Below, in pieces: positions 50,800 to 63,385 of a stretch of 64,000 nt of DNA (the first letter of the stretch is position 1; each line of letters starts with the position of its first letter). The translations under genes and the position numbers were made by a program. The DNA comes from Chrysogorgia sp. JL179-B06 (taxonomy: Eukaryota > Cnidaria > Anthozoa > Scleralcyonacea > Chrysogorgiidae). The notes under the pieces are model-generated. The model saw only the letters and a list, made by a program, of their open reading frames with translations, searched no databases and had not been told where the DNA came from. The DNA lies in contig JAYKKM010000204.1 in the NCBI GenBank assembly GCA_035772405.1, positions 733,501 through 797,500 of the forward strand. Direction: 5' to 3'.

Positions 50800-53190
50800 A
50801 AAATAAATTACTGGAGAAAAGGAAACTCAGTTATTTTCCAAATCAGGGGCATGGTACGTTTGCCAGATTTGCAACAACATCCAACAGGATGATGAATTTG
50901 ATGATACTTTAGAGTTGAATCTGAGTGAAACTGAAGAACCAGAACTGGCACATTATACCAAATGAGCAAGAAAAGGAACAATTTTCTTAACTTATATCAA
51001 TGAAGGGCAGTAGCTATCATGATCATTTTCAAGATGCACTAAGGGAATGCAAACAATGATTAATAAACCAGAACCCTCCACAATAGCGAAGTGCGGTAAT
51101 GACGTCAGTATGTATGTATCTTTGTCTGAGTCTAATTTATTCTTGCATTCCCAACAATAGAAAATGACTATTTAGGAATCCCTTGAGATGCAATTTTGGT
51201 TTGTCTGTTTGAGTTTTGATTCTATAAATAGCATTAACATGCTCCGCTATTATACTTACACCTGAACCAACAAACAAGCGAGATGGAAATGATATTATTG
51301 TACAAGTATTGCTTGGAATGCAGACACCAATTGGATACATTCCAGCTGTAAAAGTTCCAAAAGCAACTGATGCAATGAGAAAGTGAGGTCACAAATAATA
51401 ATAGACGTATTAGGAGCATTATACAATAGTCTAATGTTGTTTTAAACAATATTTCTAGATGAACATGGCCTGTGAGCACATAGGTATTTGCAAGTTTTTT
51501 CGTAACTAAGAGGAATAGATGGTTACAATGATAACATTTAAATTATTTAATCCTAGGAATTATAAATTTGTTTATATTGACAATAGCTGTGATTTTACAA
51601 AATGGTCACTATGAACATAAAGTTAGAATAACCAATCAGGGGACAGCTACCGATCGGTACTGTATCTCCCACAGTTTCTACCATGTCACTATCAACATGG
51701 TTTGAGATGCATAATTAGTTAAATACATTATTCTCAAGTGGGAGGATTAGGAAAATAATCTTTTGATTTGTGAAAACTTTGTCTTATTGTCTGAGGTATT
51801 ATGCGAGTCACAATCTGGGTATATAACTATGCAGAAGAACACACCTGTCTTAAAGGTTTATACCGCTGACTGCATAGGCGGCGAAACCATGGAAAACCGT
51901 CGTTGTAAACGAAAAAATACAGTACATTTTTGCTGAACTGCATTTAAAAGATCAGTCAAAAGTCAGAGCACCATCTGTGAGTTTAACTTCCTTAGGAAGA
52001 CGTCGCAATATTTTGGATCCTTGATGTGCCAGTAATAACAGTGATACTGACACTGAGTTTGTTCCACCTTTGGCTTTGAGCCATGAACCAGTGGGCGATG
52101 GTAATAGTTTTTTATCTAGTGGACCCTGCTTCTCTGTCACCCAGCAGGGAACCAGCTGTAAGTGCAGAGGCTAGACATTGTTATACGAATATTAATTAGA
52201 CAATGCTAATTACTTAAATTTATTATGGATATGTAAATTTAGATAGACATAAGACATGTATAAGTCATAGGAAATAATAAATGTAGACTAAAGAGTAAAA
52301 AGTATACAAGTAAACTCTAACATTGGCAATGAGGAAAAATAATCTTAGCCGGACTGAACAATGAAATAGTCCACGGTTAAATTCGACAAGTGCTTGTGTA
52401 GAACAAGGGCACGCAGGGCTGTCGAGAGCCAGATCAACAGCGTTATCTTGAAGTGAACAAACCAAACGTAAACCATCGGGACCGGAAGCGCAGACGAATT
52501 AATTACGTGTAAGTAAATAAATTACGTTGACTACTGACTACACAGCCGGTTTTCCCTAGTGGTTTTTTTAATTTTGTATAGTTGAATCTCAGAAACTTAA
52601 AACGTATCTTAAATTCAAAGAACAACCTAGTGATGGAATTGTTTATGGCTCCCTTGTTTCAGTTGTTTGTCTGTATCGACGCGTGAATGCGGCAATCTTG
52701 AAATTTGAACCTTTGAGAAGCTTAACGCTAATCCAGTGAGTTGTGTTAATATGATTCAACGTTAAGTCCAACTAAAAGTAAGCTTATCAGAAAGCTGAAA
52801 GCAGCATGGTCTGTATCGACTGTATGTTTTGGCCTGTAGAAATTAACAGCTACAAAATATTTCCGTTGACGTAAATTTTATGACCCCGAAGATTTTGCAA
52901 TGCTGGGACCTGTAACTCCGTTAGTTTTGACAAAATACTATATTATTAATACTTACTTAAGTCTTAGCCAGGACCAGAAAGTTTCCCATCAATAATCAAC
53001 TTACCAAGGTTTTGCTGGGCCCCAGCAGCAAGGTTTTGTTAATTAATAATATAATATATGATATCTTCATGGACCGAATTTTTTGCGGTCCCCTTCTTCC
53101 CCCCCCCCCCCTCTCGACGCTACTGGGCATGGTAGGGAGGAAACGGCAAGATTGATAGCATGTGAGCTCAAGCGTATTATTATTTATTGA
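50800..53190. other. no gene supported
   Basis: Non-coding by inspection; scattered short frames on both strands lack family features. A 14-base poly-C run lies at about 53099-53112. Confidence 0.4.
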
Positions 53191-53204
53191 GACAATCGAG
53201 TTGT

Positions 53205-54420
53205 CAAACGATGCCTCCCAAGAAAGCTCTCAAAATTGAAGAATTCTTACCAACAGATGATATACTGGAAACCTCATCTAAATGGAAATCGTGAAGAAAA
53301 ATTTAACTACAAATGGATTATTTCGGCGTTAAAGAACCTAAGTACAAAATAATGTGCTTGCTGGTCCATGGCGGCGATCGTATAATGTCTATAGACGAGA
53401 ATTCTGTTGAGACAGAAAGCGAAGATGCTGACGAATACACAAAGCTGATTGAGAAAGTCGAGGGGATATATATATATACCCAAGAAATCACGGCTTCATG
53501 CTCCATTTTGATTTAATAAAGCGAGAAGAGAAGCTGGTCAGACCATCTTGCAATACGAAATTGAATAATCCACAATCATGATTCTTACATGTGGTGACTA
53601 GAAGTTACAAAATTAAGCATTAGCAAAGGATTGGGACTTAAAATAATTCATGAAACATGCGACGATGAAGGAAGATATTAAAGCACAGACCACGATATGA
53701 AAACTAAAATTACACAAGAATCAGCCGAGTTTGTACAGGCTACATATCATGGAAGAAGGATCAACTAAGTTTAATTAAAGATGTATTCTTTCAGAAATAT
53801 CAATAATCCAAAAGACATGAACAATTCAAGATCAGACCATGCAGAGTCAACAGAAATTCCTAAGATGTGGATAGGATGTATAACATGATATTTGTCCAGC
53901 CATTGGTAAAACATGCAACTGCTGTGGGAAAGTAAATCACTTCAGTTCAGTTCATGCTGCAAAACAAAGACTAAAGAATTCGAAAGAGTAAAGAAAGTCC
54001 AAAAGGTTGTTACCAAAGATAATGCGTCTGATTCTGATATCGATATCGAGGGCTCCCAATTGAAATTAAATGTCAAGAGAATAAAAGCCATTAGTATTTG
54101 TGGAGTTGAACTTGACATAGATCCAGATACTGGTGCAGATGTTGATGTGATATCCAAGGACGATTTTCAAAAGATCATTAAGAGTGCCCGGTTGTTGAAA
54201 AGTTGATTACCAAAAGAAGCTATCCGAGTGCTGGGCTGCGCCAAACTCGGCATAATCCGTCTTGAAAGGTGCAACGCTTTCAAACAAAACGGTAACGAAT
54301 TTAGCTAGAGACGTGTATGTAACAGAAAATGGAATCCACAACCATCCTCTACTGTTCGAGAAGACGCTACTTGAGCTTGGAATGGTCCAGTTTTTAATTT
54401 CGAAAGTAATTAGCAACTCA
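53205..54420 (+). pseudogene. Ty3/Gypsy-like gag-protease relic
   Basis: A start-like MPPKKALKIEEFLP near 53211 leads into gag-like frames with stops. A zinc knuckle follows at about 53895-53960 (CPAIGKTCNCCGKVNHF). Then an aspartic protease core at about 54080-54200 contains DPDTGADVDVIS, where DTGA is the active-site motif. Protease-like sequence continues in a shifted frame at 54300-54400 (VYVTENG...FEKTLLELGM). No reverse transcriptase or LTRs were seen. A degraded LTR-retrotransposon fragment. Confidence 0.65.
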
Positions 54421-56540
54421 AGGTACGTGTGAAAAGGTATATTTTAATTTAATATGAAAGATTGTCAACGTTTTGATATAATATCAATTCGGATAATTCT
54501 GATTCCCTGTCGGAAATTTCCATGTGAGCTTTCGAGATAAATTAAAATTGCGACATTGTGTATGATTAATCAGTACCAATTTCGACCTTTTTTTTGCTAA
54601 TGTAATATGGAAAGAATGCAAAATTTAAGACCGATTAAGATGAATTTATGTATATAAGACATGAGTAGAAATGTTTTAATGGTTTATAAATTAGTGAATA
54701 AATACGGCATTTTGCTATGTGGCCATACCCACATGACCATGCTCACGTGCTGGAAAATCTTAATACTTCCCCTTGCTTTTAAAAATTCCTAGTCCCACCA
54801 CTGATCATCAATTTTAGTATTTGGAGCAGATTTTAAGCCACAGCTAATGATTTTGTTTGTTTTTGTAAATCGTACAGTTCTAGCCAAACAGAAAGCTAGA
54901 AATGTTTTTCAAATAAATGTTTATTTTGTGTGGAGCTGTCTAGAGATGTAATAGTGTGATTTTCATTATAGGAAAGAGAGTTTGTTGTTCATCACAGTCT
55001 ACCACCTCTTGCCCACAGACCAGTATGACTGGATGTACAGCTGTACAGCTCAATTCGGAGAAGTCAACTGGTTTCAGCATTATCAAGGTCTTTACAGACA
55101 AAGCCAGTTGGTATGTATATAAACATTTTGCACTTAGTCCTGCGTAATATTTGTCAATATGTTATTGTGGGGGCAACCCTTACCTACGTAGGTGTCTTGC
55201 AATTATTTTCAAAAATCAGTACAACGTACATGTAAACACGATAGCTACTGTGAACATGATTATTATTAAACATTTTTTAGTAACTCAAGTTTGAAAGTAG
55301 ACCCCAAAGTGGTTTAAAGCTCCATGGTTGTGTGTACCCAGAATCTGGTTCGATATAACCATCATTAGGTTTTAATGTTGCTTCATGACCATTCAAAATA
55401 TTGATTAAATCTTGTCTTCTTTATTTTTCCAGAACTCAACAATTCAATATGTCTACATATTAAGTCAATATGTTTGTTGCTATTAGAGTACGACTCTAAT
55501 CACACAAGATGAACACTCTACACCTGGAAATTATCATACATATGAGGTTTTATGAGAATAACGCCTTAGAGGTCAACCAACTCTTGTGTTAATTCTCATT
55601 AAGGGTGCAATTAACATTTTGTTCTACAACTAGTAGTAAAACAGTATACAAGTTTGAATATTGCCTTCTATTTTATTACTTAGAATACCGCCAGATACAA
55701 GATAATCTGATAGACGTTTCGATGAATGATGCATCATTGTTGGTGTTTCATTGAAGCAAAGTGATGGATGCCCGAAGTGTATTATCTGTGCATCAAGTTT
55801 CTGTAAACACACTATGTTTATAAAAAGATGGCCACAAGATGATCTGATATTCCGGAGCTTCTTATTGACTTTTTGGAGTAAACTCAAGAAATTGTTTGGT
55901 GTCACCAGTATCTGAGAAGAAAATACCCTTTGATCTTCCTGGGTGTTTGCGACGTCCTTTTCTGAATGGTCCAGAAACTTTACTTCCAACAGTCACTAGC
56001 CAGTCAGGATGGACTGGTTTTTCTCACTCTTCCAACCATCCCAGCTTCGAATGATGACCCATGCTGTCTATTTGGAAACAGATTCAGAGAAGATCCTAGA
56101 GAAGGGTAGTTTATTAAATCAGTGAAAATGTATAGGAAGCATATCATCTTTAACTGTACAGGTATTTTAAAGTATTTCATTATTATGATCCTTGTGTGGG
56201 GGTGGACAGTTTAATGGCATTGTGTATTCTTGCAGACCATGTATAGACTGCATTTTACATGTTTCCATGTTACACAATTTCAAGAAATGTTACTACTCAA
56301 TTTTAATCTTAATACCACAGTTACTATTAATACACAGTACGTCACAATTACTTATGTGCAGTAATTCAGAACCAGTCAACAACTTTAAGGAATAACTACA
56401 GTAGGATGAAACAAACTGAATATTTAAGTAATTTTGAAAAACTCAAGATATTAGTTAGAAATTAAGATAAATGCATGCTTTTTACCCCTTTTTCTCACTC
56501 TATTTCTTCAAATATTTTGTTTTATTGTATATTTTTATAC
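54421..56540. other. mostly non-coding, one unrecognised ORF
   Basis: A minus-strand frame at 55630-55989 (119 residues) has a coding-like stretch (VTPNNFLSLLQKVNKKLRN, then CLQKLDAQIIHFGHPSLCFNETP), but I do not recognise it and see no clear splice sites. Nothing else supported. Confidence 0.3.
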
Positions 56541-56542
56541 AG

Positions 56543-57840
56543 AAGTGGATTGAATGGATATCAATTGTTTTGTAAAGAAGAGGCCAGTAATGATGGTAAG
56601 ACACCATTGCATGAAAGCCACATTTTTATAACAAAATGGTAACATTCACTCTTTTTTAATTACATTGAAAGTAATTTGAAGCTTTGACTTTTCATGAAAG
56701 AAATGTCGAGTTTGCTCAAAGGTGGTGAGCGCAAGATGAAACCCAGCGTCAGCTATTTATGAACAGGGCAAAAAATTATGGGCAAGTCCTTGACAAAGAA
56801 ACGTGTTTAAAGCAACAAATGAAGAAAATCGAAAACAATGTGAATTTTCTGAAAGTTAAGTTTTATTATTATCGAACCTATCAACATTTTCGATTCACTG
56901 ATGTCTTTTCCAAAATTTGTTTTTGAACAGTTATCTGGCCTGAAAAAATTCAACGTTGACTACATATTTGGGTAGTGGGGTAGAGCTGCATGCATCAAAG
57001 GCTACACTACAATACTACAGAAAGGAAAATGTTGTGGAAATTGTTTTCACTTATGTGAACATGGTATGTAGACACAATCACTGACTATTTTGGATAGAGC
57101 TGTTACCTCGTAATATTTGTATTTTCGTTTTAATAGTAGAACCCAACTAAGAAATCAAAGCTCCAGAAACAGAATATCACGGCACCCGTTTAAAGAAAAA
57201 GCGGAAATATGTCCGTGAAATTTTGAACCGAAAATACGGTAAATATAATATCAAAATAGTTTAAAATGAGTTTAAAATCGTGAAATTAATTTGCCACAAC
57301 GTCTGCTTTCTTCTAGGTGAAGTAGTTGGAAATGCCCGTGTCAGACTCCCATATGCCTCATTCTTAAAATTAGAACTCGGTATATATCCATGACCTTCCT
57401 GAAAACATGGGATTAAAAGATCCATCCACCATGGGAGAAGCTACATGGGAAGGTATCGGAGTTGAGGAAGGTAAGGGTGGGGAAAGTACTGGAGTTGGAT
57501 CAGTGAATGAAGTTGGGGAAGGTAGTGGAGGCATGGCAGAGAAGGTAACGAAGGTGTGGAGACAGAAAGTTGGGTTAAAAGGGCTAAGCACATAAAAAAG
57601 AGGAAGAGGACAGTTGGAGCGAGTACCAAGGGCAAATCAAAGAATCTAGAGGGAAAATTGAAATAATATGAAAAAGGTGCATTTCTTTGCCATGAGCCAG
57701 GGCTTGACAAAACAGTAAATGTCGACTGGATTTTATGTGACGTTTGTGACAAATGGATATCACTGGGATTGTGTAGGGGTTCTAAAAGAACCGAATGGTT
57801 CCTTCAATTGTGGCTGTATCAGCAGCTATTTTACTCCTGG
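56543..57840 (+). pseudogene. HMG-box and PHD-finger gene relic
   Basis: An exon at 56543-56595 between ACAG and GTAAG encodes SGLNGYQLFCKEEASNDG, the start of an HMG-box-like domain. At about 56702-56770 the rest appears (VEFAQRW, a stop, AQDETQRQLFMNRAKNYG). A later exon, 57317-57840, bounded by TTCTAG and GTAAGT, carries a PHD-type finger (WILCDVCDKW, then after a one-base shift YHWDCVGV...FNCGC). Chromatin-binding function would be expected of an intact version. The stop and the shift make this a relic. A Gly/Glu-rich low-complexity segment lies at 57410-57560. Confidence 0.5.
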
Positions 57841-58298
57841 GTAAGTCACTCGCTAATATATAGTTAGAGGTCAAGTCATTTGAATGTTGGTTTTAAATTT
57901 ATATCTAAGTAATTTCGAATTCTCCCAAACTTCCTTGAGTCAGGTTGAATTAGGTTGTGTAAATACAAAGCTTTTATAAAATAAAACTAAGAAATGTACC
58001 GAGACTTCATAACACGGTGTTTGTATAGCCTGCGCAAATACAGCAACTCACAAATCACAACATGTGTAGGACAAGGCAATTTTATTATGATTTGAAGGTT
58101 ATTCAAACTGCTAATCCATTGTTACACAACGCTACATTCTTCCTTTTGATTACAGAATACCCAAAAGCTTTCCAATAAACTTGAAGGACGTTCGTTTGCA
58201 CCAAGGAATTAAAGGTGTCTATAGATATAGACCAATTAAAAACTGAAAACTGAAGACTACAATTTCCCCCCTATATGGTACTCATCTTGACAATCTGT

Positions 58299-58306
58299 GG
58301 TGATGG
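58299..58306. repeat. hAT target-site duplication, left
   Basis: GGTGATGG directly before the terminal repeat; identical to 61514-61521. Confidence 0.95.
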
Positions 58307-61300
58307 CAGTGGCGGATTACCCAATAGGCTGAGTAGGCTGAAGCCTACAGGCCCGGGCTTTTGAGAGGCCCGTGATTTTGTAGAGAATGAATTTTTGATT
58401 ACTTTCTACTATTTTTTACTAAATTAAGCAATGAGATAATGAGATCGTAGCTAATTCAGTAATGCTATTGCTACCTTCCTTGGTTTTCATGAATATTGAC
58501 CCGTTGAACGTCACCGTACCGGCTACACGTAGTTTAACTGCGCAATTTTTAGAACTCATGAAGTACTGCCATCATTTTCTGGAAATTTCCGCTGACCGTT
58601 TCCATCAATTTCAAAATTTAGTCTGTTCACAGTTTTCCGCAGTTTTTACGCTATGAGTTATCAACACAAGCCAGGTAATGTAAAAGCAAAGGAACGGGAG
58701 GAGCGCAAACGTCGACAAGAGGCTGAACTTCAGCGGATTTCAAAAATCCAGAAATTTTTCACCCCTGCTTATGTGCAACCTAATACAGATTCGTTATCAT
58801 TGTCGACCTCAACAGAACATGTAAACGTGGAGCCTTCTGAGTCGCTATCAAATACACCTGACGCTATTAAGCCAGCTGAAATTAATAATAGTGACGTTTG
58901 TCCTTCTGGTGTTGAGGAATCGCAAGACACGCTGGACACTGAAGCTGAACTTAATCAGTCTGACAGACAAACTTTGGTTGTTATGAATTACGACATCGGA
59001 TTATGGCCTAATGATAAGCTTCCAGACAGCTTTGTCGAATACTGGGTGGAGCGTGGTGGTCAAGATTGCCAGCATATCGATGCAAATTTTTCCAAGTCTG
59101 TTCAAGATGATGGTAAACAGAAGAGGTGGTTTTACAGATCTCTATTTTCTCGTACACATTCTCTTAATGGTGAGAAAATTCCACGTTCATGGCTGTGCTA
59201 TTCACCTGCGACCGGTCGTGCATTTTGTTTTACTTGCAAGTTGCTGGCATGTTCTGATGACAATGTTTTCGCTGGTATTGGTTATTGCGACTGCAAAAAT
59301 GCTGTTTGCCGGATAGAAAGACATGAAAACAGTCAGAGCCATCGTGTAGCATCCCTTGCAATGTTCAACAGATCTGATGCAAAGAATCGCGTAGACAATA
59401 AACTTTTAGAGCAGCAGAAAGCGGAAGTTGCTTATTCCAGTGCGGTTCTGGAAAGAGTTGTTGCAGTAATCAAACACTTGGCAGAGCATGGGCTTTCCTT
59501 TCGAGGACATGATGAACTCTTGGGATCTGTCCACAACGGGAACTACCTGGGAACACTGGAGCTTTTGGCCCAGTTCGATCCTTTCATTGCAACCCATATA
59601 TTGAGAAATATGGAGGGAAATGTAAGGGGTCAGTGTCATTTCTCTCCTCTACGATTTGCAATGAACTGATCGATATCATGGGGGGAAAAGTAAGAAAATT
59701 CATTATTGATCAAGTAAAGGAAACGAAGTATTTTTCTCTGACTGTTGACTCAACTCCAGATATTTCACATATAGACCGTCTAGCTTGCGTTTTGCGGTAT
59801 GTACTTGAAGATGGTCCAGTAGAACGATTTATTCAGTTTTTAGACATGAAGGGGCATACTGCGGAACAGATGCTCAATCGCGTGTTGGACTTTTTTGAAA
59901 AAGAGGGCATCAATATTGAAAACTGTAGAGGACAATCATATGACAATGCGAGTAATATGAGCGGAAAGTACGGTGGTTTACAGGCGCTTATTCGCGAGAA
60001 GAATGAACTCGCAGACTGGGTTCCATGTTTCGCACATTCACTCAACTTGGTTGGACATCATGCTGTAGATTGTGTTCCAGGTGCAACTTCGTTTTTCAAC
60101 TTCGTACAGAAATTGTACACTTTTTGCAGTGCCTCCTCTCATCGCTGGGATATTCTGTTGAATGAACTTCGTGAGAAGGTTGCCAGTTGTGAAACGCCTT
60201 TGTGATACTCGCTGGTCGGCTCACTCAACACTCCAGCTACTTCTGCCTTAAAAAAGAGCTACGAGAACATTCGAGCAGCCCTTGTCTCCATTTCGAACGA
60301 CGCGGATGAAGAACCAGCAACAAAACAAGAAGCAAATGGTCTTCAAAAGAAGATGGACCAGTTGGAAAACTGCATCTTGTTGGAGCTCTGGGAAACCGTA
60401 CTTGAACGATCCCACAAGACGTCCATGAAGTTGCAAAGTGCCGATCTGGATCTCAATGAAGCTGTTGCTCTCTTGGAATCTTTGATGAATTATACAACAA
60501 CTCTCAGAGATTCGTTTGATGATTTTGAAGAAAAGCGAAGATTACGCTCAAGATCAAAATCTTACAAAACAGAGGTGGGTCGAAAACGCACGCGAAGTGT
60601 AAGATTGACTTTCAATGATGGTGCAGCTGAAGAAGCAGAATTCACTCCGAGCGTTCGTTTCAGAGTTGAAGTCTATTTGCCTATTCTGGACAAGTTACAT
60701 GCTGAGCTCAACAAGCGTCTACAAGCCTATGCCAAACTGTCGCATAAGTTTGGATTTCTTCACAATGTTTTGCATCTCGATGCCAAACAGTTGAAAGATG
60801 GAGCGGACAATTTGGTACAGCAGTATCCAAAAGACTTGGAGCCATCTCTCGCAGAAGAGCTGGTCCATTTTCGAGAATATTTCAAGGGAAAGAATCTACC
60901 TCGCAAGGAAGATGTGTCAGATAAAGCCGTAAGCATTGAGCTTCAAATGTACCGTATTCTTGCAAAAAGAGGAATCCATGAAGTTTTTCCAAACGTCGAA
61001 ATTGCTCTGCGAATTTATTTGACTTTAATGGTGAGCAATTGTTCAGGAGAGCGGTCATTTTCTGCATTGAAACGCATCAAGAATGTGCTTAGGTCTACCA
61101 TGACAGACCAGAAACTGAACAATCTATCTATAATGAGTATAGAGGCGGAGGTTTTACGCAAAATTGACTTCCACGATGTTATTAAAGAGTTTGCGTCTCG
61201 TAAATGCCGCAAATCAATTTTGTAAAGTTATTGATGTAAATAAGAATGTTGTGTTTGTTATAATAACTATCAAGCCCCATATCATACGCGGGTTTCATAT

Positions 61301-61513
61301 TAACTGCTTTCACTTATAACTAAATTTAGTACTATCATTATAATCTCTCTGATTGGTAGGAGTAGGCCATGGGCAAGCAAGAGGGAAATAGCATTTTCGA
61401 GACCTTAAATTTCCAACTAGTCGGGCGAATTATGCTCAGCCGTGAGAATACCATCTTCAAGGCCCGCGAATTTTACTTAGCCTACAGGCCCCGCAACTAG
61501 CAATCCGCCACTG
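58307..61513 (+). mobile_element. hAT transposon with intact ends and 8-bp TSD
   Basis: Ends are CAGTGGCGGATT at 58307-58318 and its exact inverse at 61502-61513, with subterminal GCCTACAGGCC words inside both. Flanking GGTGATGG occurs on both sides. The 8-bp duplication and CAG-type terminus define the hAT superfamily. The 3.2-kb element contains one transposase gene in three frames. Ends look mobile if transposase is supplied in trans. Confidence 0.95.
58653..61225 (+). pseudogene. hAT transposase, TTF-type/ZMYM1-like, frameshifted
   Basis: Frame one (58653-59669) has a charged N-terminus (residues 1-30), then a TTF-type zinc finger region (WLCYSPATGRAFCFTCKLL...RHENSQSHR) and the start of the RNase-H-like core (ERVVAVIKHLAEHGLSFRGHDE). 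Frame two (59633-60205) carries the catalytic core (FSLTVDSTPDISHIDRL; CRGQSYDNASNMSGKYGG; CFAHSLNLV), the DUF4371-type signature. Frame three (open from about 60206 to 61225) ends in the hAT dimerisation domain (NCSGERSFSALKRIKNVLRSTM). Shifts near 59630-59665 and 60205 break the chain. Intact relatives would be about 850 residues. Confidence 0.9.
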
Positions 61514-61521
61514 GGTGATGG
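61514..61521. repeat. hAT target-site duplication, right
   Basis: GGTGATGG directly after the terminal repeat, matching 58299-58306. Confidence 0.95.
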
Positions 61522-61769
61522 CCCACGGACTTCACACTTCTGGGTATGCCTTCATGCAGAAAAATGTAGTACTGTTTATATGTATGTGTACTGAAGTATA
61601 AGCTACAGTGTATATATCAAAGCTTTCCATTTCGTTCACTTGTGTGGGACATTTCTTTGACTTGAGTCCAAACTTTTGCTGCTTGTTTAAGCTGTTGTCA
61701 CTTTCTTTCTCATTCCTTTAATGACATCTTCTACTTTCTCAAGCCGCTGCTTCTTGTAATGTTACGAAA

Positions 61770-63160
61770 TGGAAAAAAACAACATACGACAAATTACTCA
61801 ACAAGAACTTCACTAAATCTTATAAGAAAACCGGCAGTGAAACTTACAACGAAATAAACCAAGAAGCTAACCAGATTGTATTCAAACTAGGCATCCAAGA
61901 TAGAGCTACATCCCTACGACAAGAAACAATTAAAAGCCTTCATCACTTTAAAAGACCATAAAGAAAATTTCGTAAACACACCAAAATGTAGATTGATCAA
62001 CCAATCTAAAAGTATACTCGGATGTGCTAGCAAGCAAATACTAGAAGGAATAAATATTGAAACAAGAGAAAAAAACCCAAAGTGCACCAATGGAGGAACT
62101 CCAGAAGCGTGGTTGAGTGGTTTAACTCTTTCATTACGGGCGCAGTTAAAATGGGTCGTTGATGACCCGCAAAGTCGTCAATCGAAAAACACGGCACACG
62201 GTAACGCAAGATTAAAAATTGAAATTCGACAAGCGCCAGGAACATGAAATCCACGCACACGCCAAGTTTGATTTGATTTCATAAACAACTCTGCGATTGG
62301 TGGCCTTTTGAGTTTTCAAGATGCTACGCGGGCGTGCAAGATGGCCTTTTCTGGAAAAATGTAAATTTTTCAACCTGATTTATGATAATTAATGCTAATT
62401 TATATTAACATAATGTGTTTTGTTCGGGAAATTTAAAAGAACAAGTAAAAGCCGGTTTATTGGGCTTCCAGAAAATGTATAGCTTTCGCAACAGTTATGG
62501 TTATTTCAAGAGATATCAATAGAACAACGTGGTCGTTCAATTTTTGATGTTTTTCAGCCGTAGGGAAAGAGTTAACACCTTGGAAAACAAAGAATCATGT
62601 ATGAACGCAATTTGACATAGTCGATTTCTACCCATTTATCACAAGAGTTGATAACCAGAGCTATAAATTTCGCAAAATAATTCACAGTAATTAACCTGGA
62701 AGATTTGGAAATAATAATGCATGAAAGAAAATCGCTGTTGTTTGACAAGAAAATGGCATGGGTGAAGAAGGAAGTGGGACCACATTTGATGTCACCATGG
62801 GAAGCAATGACGGAGCAGAAGTTTGTGAGCTGGTCGGCCTTTACATTCTGTCAATATATTGTCGTTCAAGTATCAAGAATCGGAGATCAGTCTATACCGT
62901 GATGATGGATTAGCCGTTTTTCGTAACACCAGCAGCCAAGCTTCCGATCGAATCAGGAAAGGAATCATCAATGTTTCAACGATATAGGACTTAGCATAAC
63001 GATCCAACTAAACTTAAAATAAGTTAATTTCCTAGATGTGTCATTCAACCTCGAAACCGGTTACTACAGGCCTTACAAGAAACCCAACAACAGTCCTTTC
63101 TACATTAACACCAACTCAAATCGGCAAGAGAATAAGCTTTTTTTTTCTTGCTTGGCCTCG
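61770..63160 (+). pseudogene. reverse-transcriptase relic with YRDD motif
   Basis: Pieces in changing plus-strand frames: [14 protein letters not shown]...[12 protein letters not shown] (about 61930-62040), DVTMGSNDGAEVCELVGLYILS (about 62790-62850), a YRDDG-type catalytic motif with FRNTS...SDRIRKGIINV (about 62890-62970), then FNLETGYYRPYKKPNNSPFYINTNS (about 63045-63120). From memory these blocks belong to an RT family common in marine invertebrates whose class I cannot fix. The stretch 62260-62690 contains no RT sequence and probably is an insertion or diverged part. Many frameshifts. Confidence 0.6.
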
Positions 63161-63320
63161 GAAAAAAAGTTTGGGCTTTTGGCTTCTTTTTGGCCTCGTT
63201 TCACTTGACATTTTTAGCCAATTACAGTTTATATAATTCAGCCAATTGTAATGCCGATAAACTAACCAATCACGAATGAATAAGCACTGCTTTCGCAGAG
63301 GTCCGCCTCAGCAGGCTAGT

Positions 63321-63327
63321 TATATAA
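63321..63327 (+). promoter_or_regulatory. TATA box before the BED-finger gene
   Basis: TATATAA lies 59 bp upstream of the ATG at 63386, with an AACCAATCACG CCAAT-type element about 55 bp further upstream. CAGAGGTCCGCC at 63296 could be the left end of the hAT element that would contain this gene. Confidence 0.4.
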
Positions 63328-63385
63328 GCGATTCAGGAGGTAAGATCATAAATATTGATGAATTTGCGTTATAACATTCATAATC

